Assembly: GCA_041394985.1 (NCBI GenBank)
Contig: JAWLBI010000001.1
Span: 2,232,001 to 2,296,000, forward strand
DNA: 64,000 nt
Source: JAGLON01 sp041394985
Lineage (GTDB): Bacteria; Zixibacteria; MSB-5A5; GN15; JAAZOE01
Reading direction: 5' to 3'
Shown: piece after piece, positions 1 through 8,893 of the stretch
Position numbering within the stretch: the stretch's first letter is position 1
Layout of the letters: every line of letters starts with the position of its first letter
The notes under the pieces: model-generated
Told to the model about the DNA's origin: nothing
What the model saw: the letters and a program-made list of their open reading frames with translations, nothing else
Databases searched by the model: none
Translations under genes and position numbers: made by a program

Positions 1-113
1 AACTGCAAATCGGATTCATCGTCGCCGGATAAAATTCGTTTGAAGCAGAACCCGCTAATGACCAGCACGAATCCCCAGACGAATATGAGCATCAGCCATC
101 CTCCCCAAGTCAT
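1..113 (-). CDS. NSS transporter small subunit, MetS-like (partial, runs off window start)
   Basis: The first 37 codons of a small gene read leftward off the window, starting MTWGGWLMLIFVWGFVLV and then a short charged segment with Lys, Arg and Asp. This is one predicted membrane helix of the type seen in MetS-like small partners encoded directly after sodium:neurotransmitter-symporter (NSS) genes. Its ATG overlaps the stop of the upstream transporter gene in an ATGA arrangement (110-113), so the two are translationally coupled. By analogy with MetPS-type importers it probably supports activity or stability of the transporter in the inner membrane. The C-terminus is not visible. The assignment rests on context and the Trp-rich start, not on an alignment. 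Confidence 0.7.
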   Translation of the reverse strand, partial: MTWGGWLMLIFVWGFVLVISGFCFKRILSGDDESDLQ

Positions 114-1654
114 GACTGTTCCTCCTTTCCGGCCTGCCGTTTACGTTTGCTCCATGCAATTTTGACTAATACGCACAGGAATACAAACAAGAGGACGATA
201 CCAAGTCTGGTTCCCAGAACATATGGAATGTTTTCGTCGGCCACACCTTTCATCGTGATCGTATCCCACCAGTCCTGAGCAATCCAGAACACAAGAATGC
301 CGATGAGGAACACCGGCGTGACATACTTCGTGATATACTTAAAGATGATCGGCACTCGCATTGCCGATCCGACATGCATCTCGGCCCAGAATTTATCGAT
401 GCCGAATATCCATGCCACCAGAATAATTTCGATGGTAGCGCCTAACACGATAAAGAAATTGCCGCCCCAGAAGTCAAGATCATCCATGACTCCGTTGGCC
501 AGCCACCACACCGCCGGCTGACAGAGAATGAATGTCATTAAAGCGAATAGCCAAACCGCTTTCTTGCGAGAAATCCTGAATTCATCCTGAAAGAATCCGA
601 CCAGCGGTTGGGCCAGCGAAATCGATGAGGTAATTCCGGCAAGGAACAGCATCAGAAACCAGAGGAACGAAAACAATGCGCCCATCGGCAAATGTTCGAA
701 AATACCCGGCATGGTGACAAAACCGAGATTAAACGAGCCCGAATTGGCGATATCGACAATGTTTTCCGGTCCGAAGAAGATGAATGCCGCGGGGATAATC
801 AGGGAACCACCCAGTATGACTTCCGCGAACTCATTCGTGCTGGCCGCCGATAAGCCAGCCAGTGGCACATCATCCGTTTTTCGCAGATAACTCGAATATG
901 TAAGAATCACTCCGATGCCGACGGATAGTGTGAAGAACACCTGCCCCGCCGCGGCCAGCCAGATTTTGGCCGATTTGAGCTGCGATAAATCGGGATTCCA
1001 GAGAAATCCAAGGCCTTTGAATTCGCTCCAGTCCATTGCCAGGACGCGGACGGTTAGCAGTATTCCGAAAAGAATCAAAGCGGGGAGAGCTATTTTACAG
1101 ACCTTTTCAATGCCGCCGCGGATTCCGAAATACGTGACGGTGACATTCAACACAAATGTGATGATGAAAAAGGTAAATGCGGCCGTCATCCCGGAGAACC
1201 ATTGATTGTGTTCCAGCCCCTGCAAACCGGACAGGAAGTTGGGCAATTGGTCGCTGGCCGAAGCCTGTGACAGAGCGCCGGTGGCAGAGTAGAAACAATA
1301 GGCCAGCGTCCACGATTCGATGTAGACATAGTACATGTAAATAATGAGCGGTCCGAGAATACCCAGGACGCCGATGTACTTGATGGCGGGGTTGTTTTTC
1401 CAGAGTGACTGCAAAATGCCGGGGGCCGAAGAATGTCCGAAACTGCCGCCGTGGCGGCCGGCCGTCCATTCGACCCACATCATGGGAATACCGATGAGAA
1501 GCAGGGCGATGATGTACGGAATCATAAACGATCCGCCGCCGTTTTGCGCCGCCTGGACCGGGAATCTCAGGAAATTTCCCAGACCGACGGCCGAACCGGC
1601 AACGGCCAGGACGACTCCGATTTTCGTGCCCCATCGTTCTCTTGCTCGAGCCAT
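110..1654 (-). CDS. Sodium-dependent amino-acid transporter, NSS/SNF family
   Basis: A 514-residue polytopic inner-membrane protein with about 12 hydrophobic segments. The N-terminal NSS signature is clear: GSAVGLGNFLRFPVQAAQNG near residues 20-40, the region that forms the Na+ and substrate site in LeuT-like proteins, followed by the TM2 region with its conserved Glu. Family members couple Na+ influx to uptake of amino acids such as methionine, alanine, tyrosine or tryptophan; the substrate cannot be read here. The MetS-like gene coupled at its 3' end argues for a MetP-like two-component importer. The gene diverges from the barrel gene at 1934. The ATG at 1654 is preceded by a modest GCGAGG ribosome-binding site. 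Confidence 0.93.
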   Translation of the reverse strand: MARARERWGTKIGVVLAVAGSAVGLGNFLRFPVQAAQNGGGSFMIPYIIALLLIGIPMMWVEWTAGRHGGSFGHSSAPGILQSLWKNNPAIKYIGVLGILGPLIIYMYYVYIESWTLAYCFYSATGALSQASASDQLPNFLSGLQGLEHNQWFSGMTAAFTFFIITFVLNVTVTYFGIRGGIEKVCKIALPALILFGILLTVRVLAMDWSEFKGLGFLWNPDLSQLKSAKIWLAAAGQVFFTLSVGIGVILTYSSYLRKTDDVPLAGLSAASTNEFAEVILGGSLIIPAAFIFFGPENIVDIANSGSFNLGFVTMPGIFEHLPMGALFSFLWFLMLFLAGITSSISLAQPLVGFFQDEFRISRKKAVWLFALMTFILCQPAVWWLANGVMDDLDFWGGNFFIVLGATIEIILVAWIFGIDKFWAEMHVGSAMRVPIIFKYITKYVTPVFLIGILVFWIAQDWWDTITMKGVADENIPYVLGTRLGIVLLFVFLCVLVKIAWSKRKRQAGKEEQS

Positions 1655-1933
1655 ATAAACCTCGCAATGTGCAAAACAAAAACTTTGGAGTTTTTAACTT
1701 AATGCGGGATCTCGCTGCCGCTATTTATTAATCGCGCAGACGACTTTTTGCGTACAATGTCACGTACAAAAAGGTGTCATACGTATATGGCTATACGATT
1801 TGTCAATAAAGGCATTCGCTTCAGTTTAAGTCAAGGTCAAAATCTTTTGGCGGCGAATTTTAGTTTTTGTTGACTATACATGAGAGTGAAATTTTAATAT
1901 GCTTGAACCATAATAAGCCACAAGGAGTGACTC
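1655..1933. other. Divergent intergenic region
   Basis: This 279-bp gap between divergent genes has no supported ORF. On the plus strand it holds the promoter at 1870-1898. On the minus strand a TTGACA box lies at 1801-1806, but no convincing -10 partner is spaced correctly, so the transporter promoter is unresolved. An AT-rich stretch with repeated GTAC/GTATA words (about 1750-1795) could hold an operator; no clean palindrome was confirmed. Confidence 0.4.
1870..1898 (+). promoter_or_regulatory. Sigma-70-type promoter of the barrel gene at 1934
   Basis: TTGACT (1870-1875), a 17-bp spacer and TTTAAT (1893-1898), each box one mismatch from consensus. It lies 36 bp before the GTG start and upstream of an AAGGAG ribosome-binding site. 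Confidence 0.75.
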
Positions 1934-2593
1934 GTGAAAAAGCAATACATCATCCTGACCCTTCTCGCAGTACTGGTATTTGCCGCCTCTTCATCGGCTC
2001 AATTCCTGGGACAAATGTCGCCGGCCAGCGTAATTCCTACCGGTTCGAGCAAAATTGACAGTTATCTCATGGTTGGAGAAAACAGCATCGGAGTGGCGGG
2101 ACAATTCCGCTATGGATTCTCGCAGTTCGTCGAAGGTCGCGCGAGACTCGGATTCATCGATCCCGAATACGGCGATATGAACGTCATTCTCGGCGGCGAC
2201 CTGAAGTATTTGATTATGCCATACGACGAGCAGAAGAATAAATTCGATATGGCCCTCGGCGGCGGATTCGAATACACGAAACTCGGGGGTACCTCATTTC
2301 TTGGTATTACCGGATCGGTTCTTGGTTCGATCCCGATGCAGCTCGAGAACAACAAATCCATTACGCCGTATGCCCGCGTCGGACTGCGTGTCCAACGTGT
2401 ATCAATCGATGATCAGAACATCAATACCGGAGCTGGGACGGTAACTGTTGAAGGCGGTTCGGATACGAAGCTGAAAATCGGAGCCAATATCGGTGCGGAA
2501 TTCAGCGTTATCGACCTGACCGATTTTATGGCCGAAATCCAGATCGATGATGAATTCGGATTCTTCTTCGGCATTAACCTCTTTGAATTTTAA
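1934..2593 (+). CDS. Outer-membrane beta-barrel protein (hypothetical)
   Basis: A 219-residue secreted protein. A typical Sec signal peptide (KK, then a hydrophobic run, then SSSAQF with likely cleavage after Ala) is followed by alternating hydrophobic/polar strands and a C-terminal 'GFFFGINLFEF' ending in Phe, the usual barrel-insertion signal. The start is GTG at 1934, set by AAGGAG at 1922-1927; no ATG fits. Length suits an 8-strand barrel of the OmpW/opacity-like size class. Function is unknown: it could be a small porin or structural protein. It has its own promoter and does not overlap uppP, 22 bp downstream, though read-through is possible. Confidence 0.8.
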   Translation: MKKQYIILTLLAVLVFAASSSAQFLGQMSPASVIPTGSSKIDSYLMVGENSIGVAGQFRYGFSQFVEGRARLGFIDPEYGDMNVILGGDLKYLIMPYDEQKNKFDMALGGGFEYTKLGGTSFLGITGSVLGSIPMQLENNKSITPYARVGLRVQRVSIDDQNINTGAGTVTVEGGSDTKLKIGANIGAEFSVIDLTDFMAEIQIDDEFGFFFGINLFEF

Positions 2594-2614
2594 AAAGAAT
2601 CGAGTTTTCGATAG

Positions 2615-3403
2615 ATGACAGTCTGGGATGCGATAATACTCGGTATCGTGCAGGGATTGACGGAATTCCTGCCGATTTCCTCATCGGGACATCTGGTCAT
2701 TAGCGAACACCTTCTCGGAGTCACGATGCCGGGTATCAGTTTCGAAGTGTGGCTGCATTTTGGAACTCTCATTGCAGTCCTGGTGTATTTCTTTAAGAGA
2801 ATCGTGCTTTTGCTGACCGCTTTAATCCCCGGCGGTGGGGAAGACGCGACCTATCGTCGCACGACAGTTTGGGCGATTGTTGTCGGTACGGTGCCTGCGG
2901 TCGTAGTCGGGCTGTTGCTGAAGTCGACCATCGAGGAGGCCTTTTCTTCGCCGGTGTTCGCATCATCAATGTTGCTGGTGACCGGAGCGTTCTTGTTACT
3001 GAGTGTTCTGGCAAAAAATAAACAACTGGGTGTGACGATTCCAAAGGGACTTTACATCGGCCTGGCTCAGGCTTTTGCGATTCTGCCCGGTATTTCGCGG
3101 TCGGGAAGCACGATTACGATGGCGATGTTTCTGGGAATGAAGCCGTCCGAAGCGGCCGAGTTTTCATTCCTCTTGGCCATCCCGGCGGTCGGCGGCGCCT
3201 TTTTGCTGGATATGCTCTCGGCCGGCGGTGAATTGTTTACCGGCGATGCCTTTATGTTGTATATTGTCGGTACGATGGTTTCTTTTGTCTTTGGATTACT
3301 GTCGATACACTATTTGCTCAAAATAGTGAAAAAAGGTTCGTTCTACTTCTTTGGATTCTATTGCCTGGCAGCGGGCATTGTCTCGCTGATTTATGTGAGC
3401 TGA
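2615..3403 (+). CDS. uppP: Undecaprenyl-diphosphatase UppP (BacA family)
   Basis: A 262-residue inner-membrane enzyme that dephosphorylates undecaprenyl diphosphate, recycling the lipid carrier for peptidoglycan and other envelope polymers. Both family motifs are present: GLTEFLPISSSGHLVI near residues 14-29 and LPGISRSGSTITMAMFLGM near residues 155-173, which form the active site with conserved Glu, Ser, His and Arg. There are about eight membrane segments and length is normal. Its TGA overlaps by one base (TGATG at 3403) the start of the glycosyltransferase-phosphatase fusion, so the two envelope genes are coupled. No internal anomaly was seen. Confidence 0.95.
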   Translation: MTVWDAIILGIVQGLTEFLPISSSGHLVISEHLLGVTMPGISFEVWLHFGTLIAVLVYFFKRIVLLLTALIPGGGEDATYRRTTVWAIVVGTVPAVVVGLLLKSTIEEAFSSPVFASSMLLVTGAFLLLSVLAKNKQLGVTIPKGLYIGLAQAFAILPGISRSGSTITMAMFLGMKPSEAAEFSFLLAIPAVGGAFLLDMLSAGGELFTGDAFMLYIVGTMVSFVFGLLSIHYLLKIVKKGSFYFFGFYCLAAGIVSLIYVS

Positions 3404-4974
3404 TGAAAACTATTTTGATAATACGACTCGGGCGGCTCGGCGATGTACTCCTCACCGGACCGACCATTAAAAATCTGCGGTTTTTATTCCCGACCGCGCA
3501 GATCGTGTACGTGACGCGCGAGGCATACAAACCGATTGCGGAGAATTTATTCGGCGTCAACCGGGTGCTGACATTTCCGGATGAAGGCAGCTACCTTGAC
3601 CTGGTCCGGCTGTCCAGCGAATTGGATGATTTCCAGCCCGAACTGGTCGTCGATCTGCATAAGAATTTCCGCTCGTTTCATCTGGCGAACCTGAGCAAAG
3701 CCCCATACAAAGTCGTATACAAAAAACGTCGTCGCGAGCGTCAGGCGGCGGTCAATGACAAGGAATTCAAAAACTACATCCCTCACACGACCGATTTATA
3801 TAATCTGGTTATCGATCAACTCAAAGGGGAGCGGCTGGCCCGCCGCCCCGATATCGTGCTGCCTGATTCTATCCTGATCGGACCGGAGGCGGATCGCGAC
3901 GGCATTTCGCTGGCGCCGGGAGCCGGATCACCGGTCAAGGCCTGGCCGCTTGAGAACTATGCCGCCATTGCCGAGCGCGTCATTTACGATTTTCGCAAAG
4001 ACGTACATGTTTTCGTCGGGGACCGGGAACGGGAGTTTGAATCGAAGTTTGCGCATTTGCCGCAGGAACTCTTGCACATGCACCACAATCTTCCGGTTAT
4101 GGATGTTGCGGCTGAAATGTCAAAAACACTCCTGAGTCTGACGAATGACTCCGGATTAATGCACATGTCGGCCGCGGTTGGTACTCCGACTATTGCCATA
4201 TTCGGACCGACGCATGAGCAACTGGGCTTTTACCCGCTCGGCGTCCACGATATTATGCTGGCAACTGATGAAAAATGCCGGCCGTGCTCGTTACATGGTA
4301 ACAAGCCATGCCATCGGGAACAACAGTACTGCCTGACCCGCCTGACGATCGATTTCGTTTACAGCAAACTCGTCGAGCGGCTGGAGGATGAACCGCTCGC
4401 CAAGGCCGCATTCATTGACCGCGACGGAACACTCATCGTCGATAAAAACTATCTGGCCGATCCGGACAAAATCGAATTCATTCCCGGATCGCTCGATGCC
4501 GTTCGCGGACTTAAAGAGTGCGGGTATAAAATCGTTATCATCTCCAATCAATCAGGAGTGGCGCGAGGATTTTTCACTGAGGAAGCCGTCGAAAAAGTCC
4601 ACAGCCGCCTCTGGGATTTAATGATTGCAAAAAACTGCGAACCGGACGATATCCTCTTCTGCCCCTATCACCCCGACGGCGATATTTCCGAGTACACGCG
4701 CGAGCATGGCTGTCGCAAGCCGCGAGCAGGAATGATTGAGGAATCGGCGTTGCGGCTCGGTATCGACGTCAAACGCTCGTTCATGATAGGCGATAAGCTG
4801 AGCGATGTGCAATGCGGACAGGTGGCCGGCGCCATCCCGATTCTCGTTCGCACCGGAAAGGGAGCGAAAGCCGAGGAGGAATATCCCGCAGAACCATACC
4901 CGCGGCCTTACTTTACTTGTGATACCCTCGGCGACGCCGCAGAACATATCTTATCCGTATGTCATGAAACATAA
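3403..4974 (+). CDS. Fusion: GT9 heptosyltransferase + HAD-IIIA phosphatase (GmhB-like)
   Basis: A 523-residue two-domain protein. Residues 1-320 are a glycosyltransferase family 9 (GT-B) domain: N-terminal ILIIRLGRLGDVLLTGP, a central APGAGSPVKAWP loop, and DSGLMHMSAAVGTPTIAIFG, which binds the nucleotide-sugar donor. Residues from about 333 are a HAD phosphatase with DRDGTL (catalytic Asp339 and Asp341), SNQSGVARG and a zinc-loop-like CPYHPDG...HGCRKP, as in D-glycero-manno-heptose-1,7-bisphosphate 7-phosphatase. One enzyme would thus make a heptose precursor and the other transfer heptose in LPS-core assembly. The GmhB CxC pair appears as HxC. The ATG at 3403 is chosen because it overlaps the uppP stop; an earlier in-frame ATG lies inside uppP. 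Confidence 0.9.
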   Translation: MKTILIIRLGRLGDVLLTGPTIKNLRFLFPTAQIVYVTREAYKPIAENLFGVNRVLTFPDEGSYLDLVRLSSELDDFQPELVVDLHKNFRSFHLANLSKAPYKVVYKKRRRERQAAVNDKEFKNYIPHTTDLYNLVIDQLKGERLARRPDIVLPDSILIGPEADRDGISLAPGAGSPVKAWPLENYAAIAERVIYDFRKDVHVFVGDREREFESKFAHLPQELLHMHHNLPVMDVAAEMSKTLLSLTNDSGLMHMSAAVGTPTIAIFGPTHEQLGFYPLGVHDIMLATDEKCRPCSLHGNKPCHREQQYCLTRLTIDFVYSKLVERLEDEPLAKAAFIDRDGTLIVDKNYLADPDKIEFIPGSLDAVRGLKECGYKIVIISNQSGVARGFFTEEAVEKVHSRLWDLMIAKNCEPDDILFCPYHPDGDISEYTREHGCRKPRAGMIEESALRLGIDVKRSFMIGDKLSDVQCGQVAGAIPILVRTGKGAKAEEEYPAEPYPRPYFTCDTLGDAAEHILSVCHET

Positions 4975-5983
4975 AGCGTCATTTTCTCATTCGCTGTCGG
5001 AGGAAATCGTCCAATGCCGACTGTGCCCCTCGAATTGCCGGCTGACGCCGGGGCAGCGGGGGCTCTGCCATAATCGCTTCAACGAAAACGGGGAATTATT
5101 TACCGAAAACTTCGGCGAAACCGTCACGATCGCAATTGATCCGATCGAAAAGAAGCCCCTCTATCATTTCCTTCCCGCATCGGATATCGTTTCCATCGGC
5201 GCCAATGGCTGTAATCTGTTTTGTAAGCACTGCCAGAATTGGCAAATCTCCCAGCGGAGAGCGCCGACGACCTATATTGCCCCGGAAGATTTACCTGAAG
5301 TAGCCGGGCAGAAGGACTCGGTCGGTGTCGCTTATACCTATACCGAACCGATGATCTGGTACGAGTACATCATGCAAGCAGCGCCGAGGATTAAAGATGC
5401 AGGTCTGGTAAATGTCATGGTCTCGAATGGATATATTAATCCCGAACCACTCAAGTCACTTCTACCTCACATCGACGCTTATAATATAGACATTAAGGGA
5501 ATGCGTCCCGAATTCTATCGGAGAGTCTGCAAGGGAAAGCTTGAACCGGTGCTGGAAACAATTCGGGCCATCGGTGCCTCGCAGGCGCATATGGAGCTGA
5601 CCAATCTGGTTATTACGGATTTGAACGACAGCGACGAGGATTTTCACAAACTGGGTGAATTCATTGTCTCGGTAGATAAAAACATCCCTCTGCACATTTC
5701 CGCATATTATCCGACTTACGAGCTGGACAATCCGGCGACATCTACGGAAACACTCCTGCGCGCCTATAACATACTCAAGGACTATCTCACGTATGTATTT
5801 GTAGGCAATAGAAATCTCCCGGGATGCTCCGACAGCACTTGCCCCTCGTGCAATGCCGCGCTGATTCGGCGTGTCGGATATCAAATCAGAGTCGTTGGCC
5901 TCAACGATAACGGAACCTGTAGCGAGTGCGGAGCGGTAACAGGGATTGTAACGAAGAGCTCCGCTTCATCAAAAACTCTATAG
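4964..5983 (+). CDS. amrS: Radical SAM enzyme, AmmeMemoRadiSam (AmrS) type
   Basis: A 339-residue radical SAM protein. The cluster motif is CNLFCKHC (Cys-x3-Cys-x2-Cys) around residue 86, preceded by an N-terminal Cys-rich segment (CRLCPSNCRLTPGQRGLC) typical of pyruvate-formate-lyase-activating-like and AmrS proteins, and followed by a C-terminal CPSCN/CSECG pair. AmrS is the radical SAM member of the AmmeMemoRadiSam trio with AMMECR1 and Memo; neither partner is visible here, so the substrate stays unknown. The chosen ATG overlaps the previous gene by 11 bp; the longer frame starting at 4805 would lie inside that gene. A TATAAT-like box just after the gene (6004-6009) may serve the next one. 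Confidence 0.88.
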   Translation: MKHKASFSHSLSEEIVQCRLCPSNCRLTPGQRGLCHNRFNENGELFTENFGETVTIAIDPIEKKPLYHFLPASDIVSIGANGCNLFCKHCQNWQISQRRAPTTYIAPEDLPEVAGQKDSVGVAYTYTEPMIWYEYIMQAAPRIKDAGLVNVMVSNGYINPEPLKSLLPHIDAYNIDIKGMRPEFYRRVCKGKLEPVLETIRAIGASQAHMELTNLVITDLNDSDEDFHKLGEFIVSVDKNIPLHISAYYPTYELDNPATSTETLLRAYNILKDYLTYVFVGNRNLPGCSDSTCPSCNAALIRRVGYQIRVVGLNDNGTCSECGAVTGIVTKSSASSKTL

Positions 5984-6088
5984 GAAATAGAGACAAAAGT
6001 CGATATAATTTAGTATCAAGCAATATAGCGGTATCGCACGTCATATATGGGACATCGGGGGAACAGCCGCATTGGAGCGCATGCCTGC

Positions 6089-8893
6089 ATGAAAGTTATT
6101 TTTCGCCATAGTACAGTCTTGTTTTTGCTCGTTACCGTCTGTTGTGTCGTCGGCAACCTGCAGGCGCAATACTATTTCGGGAAAAACAAAGTTCAGTATA
6201 CCGATTTCGATTGGTATATGATGACGACCGAGCACTTCAATGTGTACTACTATTCCGATGAGGCTGAACTGGCGGAAATCGCCGCCGAATCCGCGGAACG
6301 CTCATACAAGGCGCTGGCGGCAAAATTCAATCACGAAATCTATTCGAAAATCCCGCTGATTATCTACAGCACGCCGAATCACTTCGTGCAAACCAATGTG
6401 ACGTTCTCATTTCTGCCGGAAAATGTCGCCGGATTCACCGAATTTATCAAGGGCCGCGTCGTTGTCCCTTTTAACGGTTCGTATTTTGACTTCGACCGCG
6501 TTATTCGCCACGAAATGGTGCACGTGTTCACGATTTCGCGCATCAACCGGCACGGTCGCGAATCGGGCCGGTTTTCTGCCGCGTATCCGCCGCTGTGGTT
6601 CACCGAGGGATTAGCGGAATACTGGTCGCGCGAATGGGGAAGCGAGGCCGACCTTATCGTGCGCGATATGGTCATTAACGGCACCCTGCCGAAAATAGAC
6701 GAGTTGTGGACGGTTCACGGCACGTTTTTCATGTACAAATTGGGGCAGTCTATCTGTGAATTCATCGCCATGGAATACGGCGAGGATAAACTCACGCGAA
6801 TGTTCGACAACTGGTATGTCGGGAAACGGTTCGAGGAAATCGTAAAATTCACGCTTGGCGAAGACCTGAAAACGGTCTCGGACAAGTGGCAGTACCATCT
6901 CAAGAAAAAATACTATCCGCAGATAGAAGAGCTCGATTTACCGGATAAACAGGCTGACCGCCTCACCGAACATGTCTTCGCCGTGCGACCGGTGCCCGTG
7001 CAGGTAATGAACAGCCAGGGTGAAGAAGAACCCTGGGTTATTTATAAGGCCAATAAGACCGGCTATTCTGCGATCTACATGCAGCCGGCGGACAAACTCA
7101 ATGCCAAACCGATCACGCTGCTCAAAGGCGAACGCTCGTCGCGCTATGAATCATTGCACTTACTCTCCAGCGGCGTCGACCAGTACAACGACAGTCTGCT
7201 GGTATTCGCATCGAAATCAAAAGAACGAGACGTTCTGTATATCTATGATTTGACGAAACGCGAAGTCGTCCGCAGATATGAATTCGACAGCCTCATAGCA
7301 GTGACCTCGCCGCGTTTTTCGCCCAATGGGGATTTCGTCGCCTTTACCGGTAATCACCCGAACGGCTATGCCGATTTATTCGTACTCGAACTGGCCACCG
7401 GAGGCCTCCGCCAGATTACCGATGATATATACAACGACCTTGACCCGAGTTTCGGCCATGACGGCAAATCTCTATTGTTCGCCTCCGACCGAGGCGGCGC
7501 CGGCTATGATGGCTACACGTCGATCTATCGCATTGATCTTGAATCAAAACAGATAACCCGCCTCACGAGCGGAACATACACCGATCGGTATCCGTCCGAA
7601 AACCCCCTCGGCTCACAGATCGTATTCACCTCCGATCGGGGAGACGAGCGTGCGGTGAATATCTTCATGCTGGAAGACAATCAGACGCTCTCACAGGTGA
7701 CGGCCTATATTACCGGCGCATTTGATCCGCGCTTCTCCGCAGACGGCAGTGAATTATACTTCTATGGGTATCAAAATCGAGGCTTTCACCTGTTCCGGTC
7801 AGATATTAAAGATATTCGCTCCGTTCCTGCGGAGCCACCCGCCTATACTGATGCTCAATGGTTTCCGGGAAAAATCGGCAGCGAATCGACCGTCAGTAAT
7901 GTGAAATATAAAACGGATTATTCACTCGATATCGCTCAGTCGACGATTGCATACGATGGCGTCTTCGGGACGCTGGGCGGCATACAGGCGGCAATGAGCG
8001 ATGTTCTCGGCAATAATACATTCGTGTTTCTGCTCTCGAATACGGCTCGGGAAAAAGACGATTTACTGACCAGTTTCAATGTCGGCGTTACCTATCTCCG
8101 CCGTACGAAACGCGTCAATCTCGGTATCGGCGGATTTCATCTGTACGACGAATATTACAACGACTATGACGGATATTACTACGAGCGGCTCATCGGCGGA
8201 ATGTTTTTGGTCAGCTATCCGTTTTCGAAATTTACTCGTGTCGAAACATCGGTCTTTGCCCGCCACAGCGACAAGGATACCTATGCCGGGCTGGTAAATC
8301 GAAAGGCATTCCCGGCCACTCATCTGGTGAGTTTCGTCACCGATAATACGCTCTGGTTGCCGACCGGTCCGATAGACGGGCGACGATTGAATCTGACGGC
8401 AGGTTATTCGTATGATTTTAGAAACGGTCGTAGTTTTAATCGCCTGGCTTCGGCCGATCTCCGCATCTATCAGCGACTGAGAACCTATTCTTGTATTGCA
8501 AGCAGGTTCTTCGCCTTTACTTCAGCGGGTATTGAACCGCAGCGTTTGTATTTGGGGGGCAGTTGGTCATTCCGTGGTTATAATCGCCGCCACTGGTATA
8601 ATCGCAATATCTTGTTTAACTCGGTTGAAATCCGCTTCCCGCTCATCAATGCGCTGATTCTGGCAACGCCCCCCGGCGTAATGCGCTTCGGCGGCATTCA
8701 AGGAGCCATATTTCACGATCTCGGGACGGCCTGGGATGACCGCTGGGATGGCTGGCACGGATCGTTCGGATTATCGTTCCGACTGGCCCTCGGTTACCTG
8801 GTTACCCTACGGCTGGACATTTCGCGGACGCATGATTTTCATTATATTGCCTCCCGCAACCGAACCGACTTCTTTTTCGGCTGGAATTTCTGA
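6089..8893 (+). CDS. Outer-membrane protein: gluzincin-like protease domain + TolB-like propeller + C-terminal beta-barrel
   Basis: A 934-residue exported protein starting MKVIFRHS, with a signal peptide ending near NLQAQ. Residues about 40-260 form a zinc-metallopeptidase-like domain with HEMVH (141-145) and WFTEGLAEY (Glu173/Glu177) as probable third ligand. Residues about 290-570 carry PD40/TolB-type blades (repeated 'PRFSPNGDFVAFTG', 'FGHDGKSLLFASDRGG', 'SDRG'). From about 620 the sequence is strand-rich and ends as an Omp85/surface-antigen barrel ('RLDISRTHDF...FFFGWNF'). A cell-surface protease or processing scaffold is plausible. An earlier ATG at 6047 adds a non-signal-like leader and was rejected. 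It couples to the lipoprotein gene by a one-base overlap (8893). Confidence 0.82.
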   Translation: MKVIFRHSTVLFLLVTVCCVVGNLQAQYYFGKNKVQYTDFDWYMMTTEHFNVYYYSDEAELAEIAAESAERSYKALAAKFNHEIYSKIPLIIYSTPNHFVQTNVTFSFLPENVAGFTEFIKGRVVVPFNGSYFDFDRVIRHEMVHVFTISRINRHGRESGRFSAAYPPLWFTEGLAEYWSREWGSEADLIVRDMVINGTLPKIDELWTVHGTFFMYKLGQSICEFIAMEYGEDKLTRMFDNWYVGKRFEEIVKFTLGEDLKTVSDKWQYHLKKKYYPQIEELDLPDKQADRLTEHVFAVRPVPVQVMNSQGEEEPWVIYKANKTGYSAIYMQPADKLNAKPITLLKGERSSRYESLHLLSSGVDQYNDSLLVFASKSKERDVLYIYDLTKREVVRRYEFDSLIAVTSPRFSPNGDFVAFTGNHPNGYADLFVLELATGGLRQITDDIYNDLDPSFGHDGKSLLFASDRGGAGYDGYTSIYRIDLESKQITRLTSGTYTDRYPSENPLGSQIVFTSDRGDERAVNIFMLEDNQTLSQVTAYITGAFDPRFSADGSELYFYGYQNRGFHLFRSDIKDIRSVPAEPPAYTDAQWFPGKIGSESTVSNVKYKTDYSLDIAQSTIAYDGVFGTLGGIQAAMSDVLGNNTFVFLLSNTAREKDDLLTSFNVGVTYLRRTKRVNLGIGGFHLYDEYYNDYDGYYYERLIGGMFLVSYPFSKFTRVETSVFARHSDKDTYAGLVNRKAFPATHLVSFVTDNTLWLPTGPIDGRRLNLTAGYSYDFRNGRSFNRLASADLRIYQRLRTYSCIASRFFAFTSAGIEPQRLYLGGSWSFRGYNRRHWYNRNILFNSVEIRFPLINALILATPPGVMRFGGIQGAIFHDLGTAWDDRWDGWHGSFGLSFRLALGYLVTLRLDISRTHDFHYIASRNRTDFFFGWNF

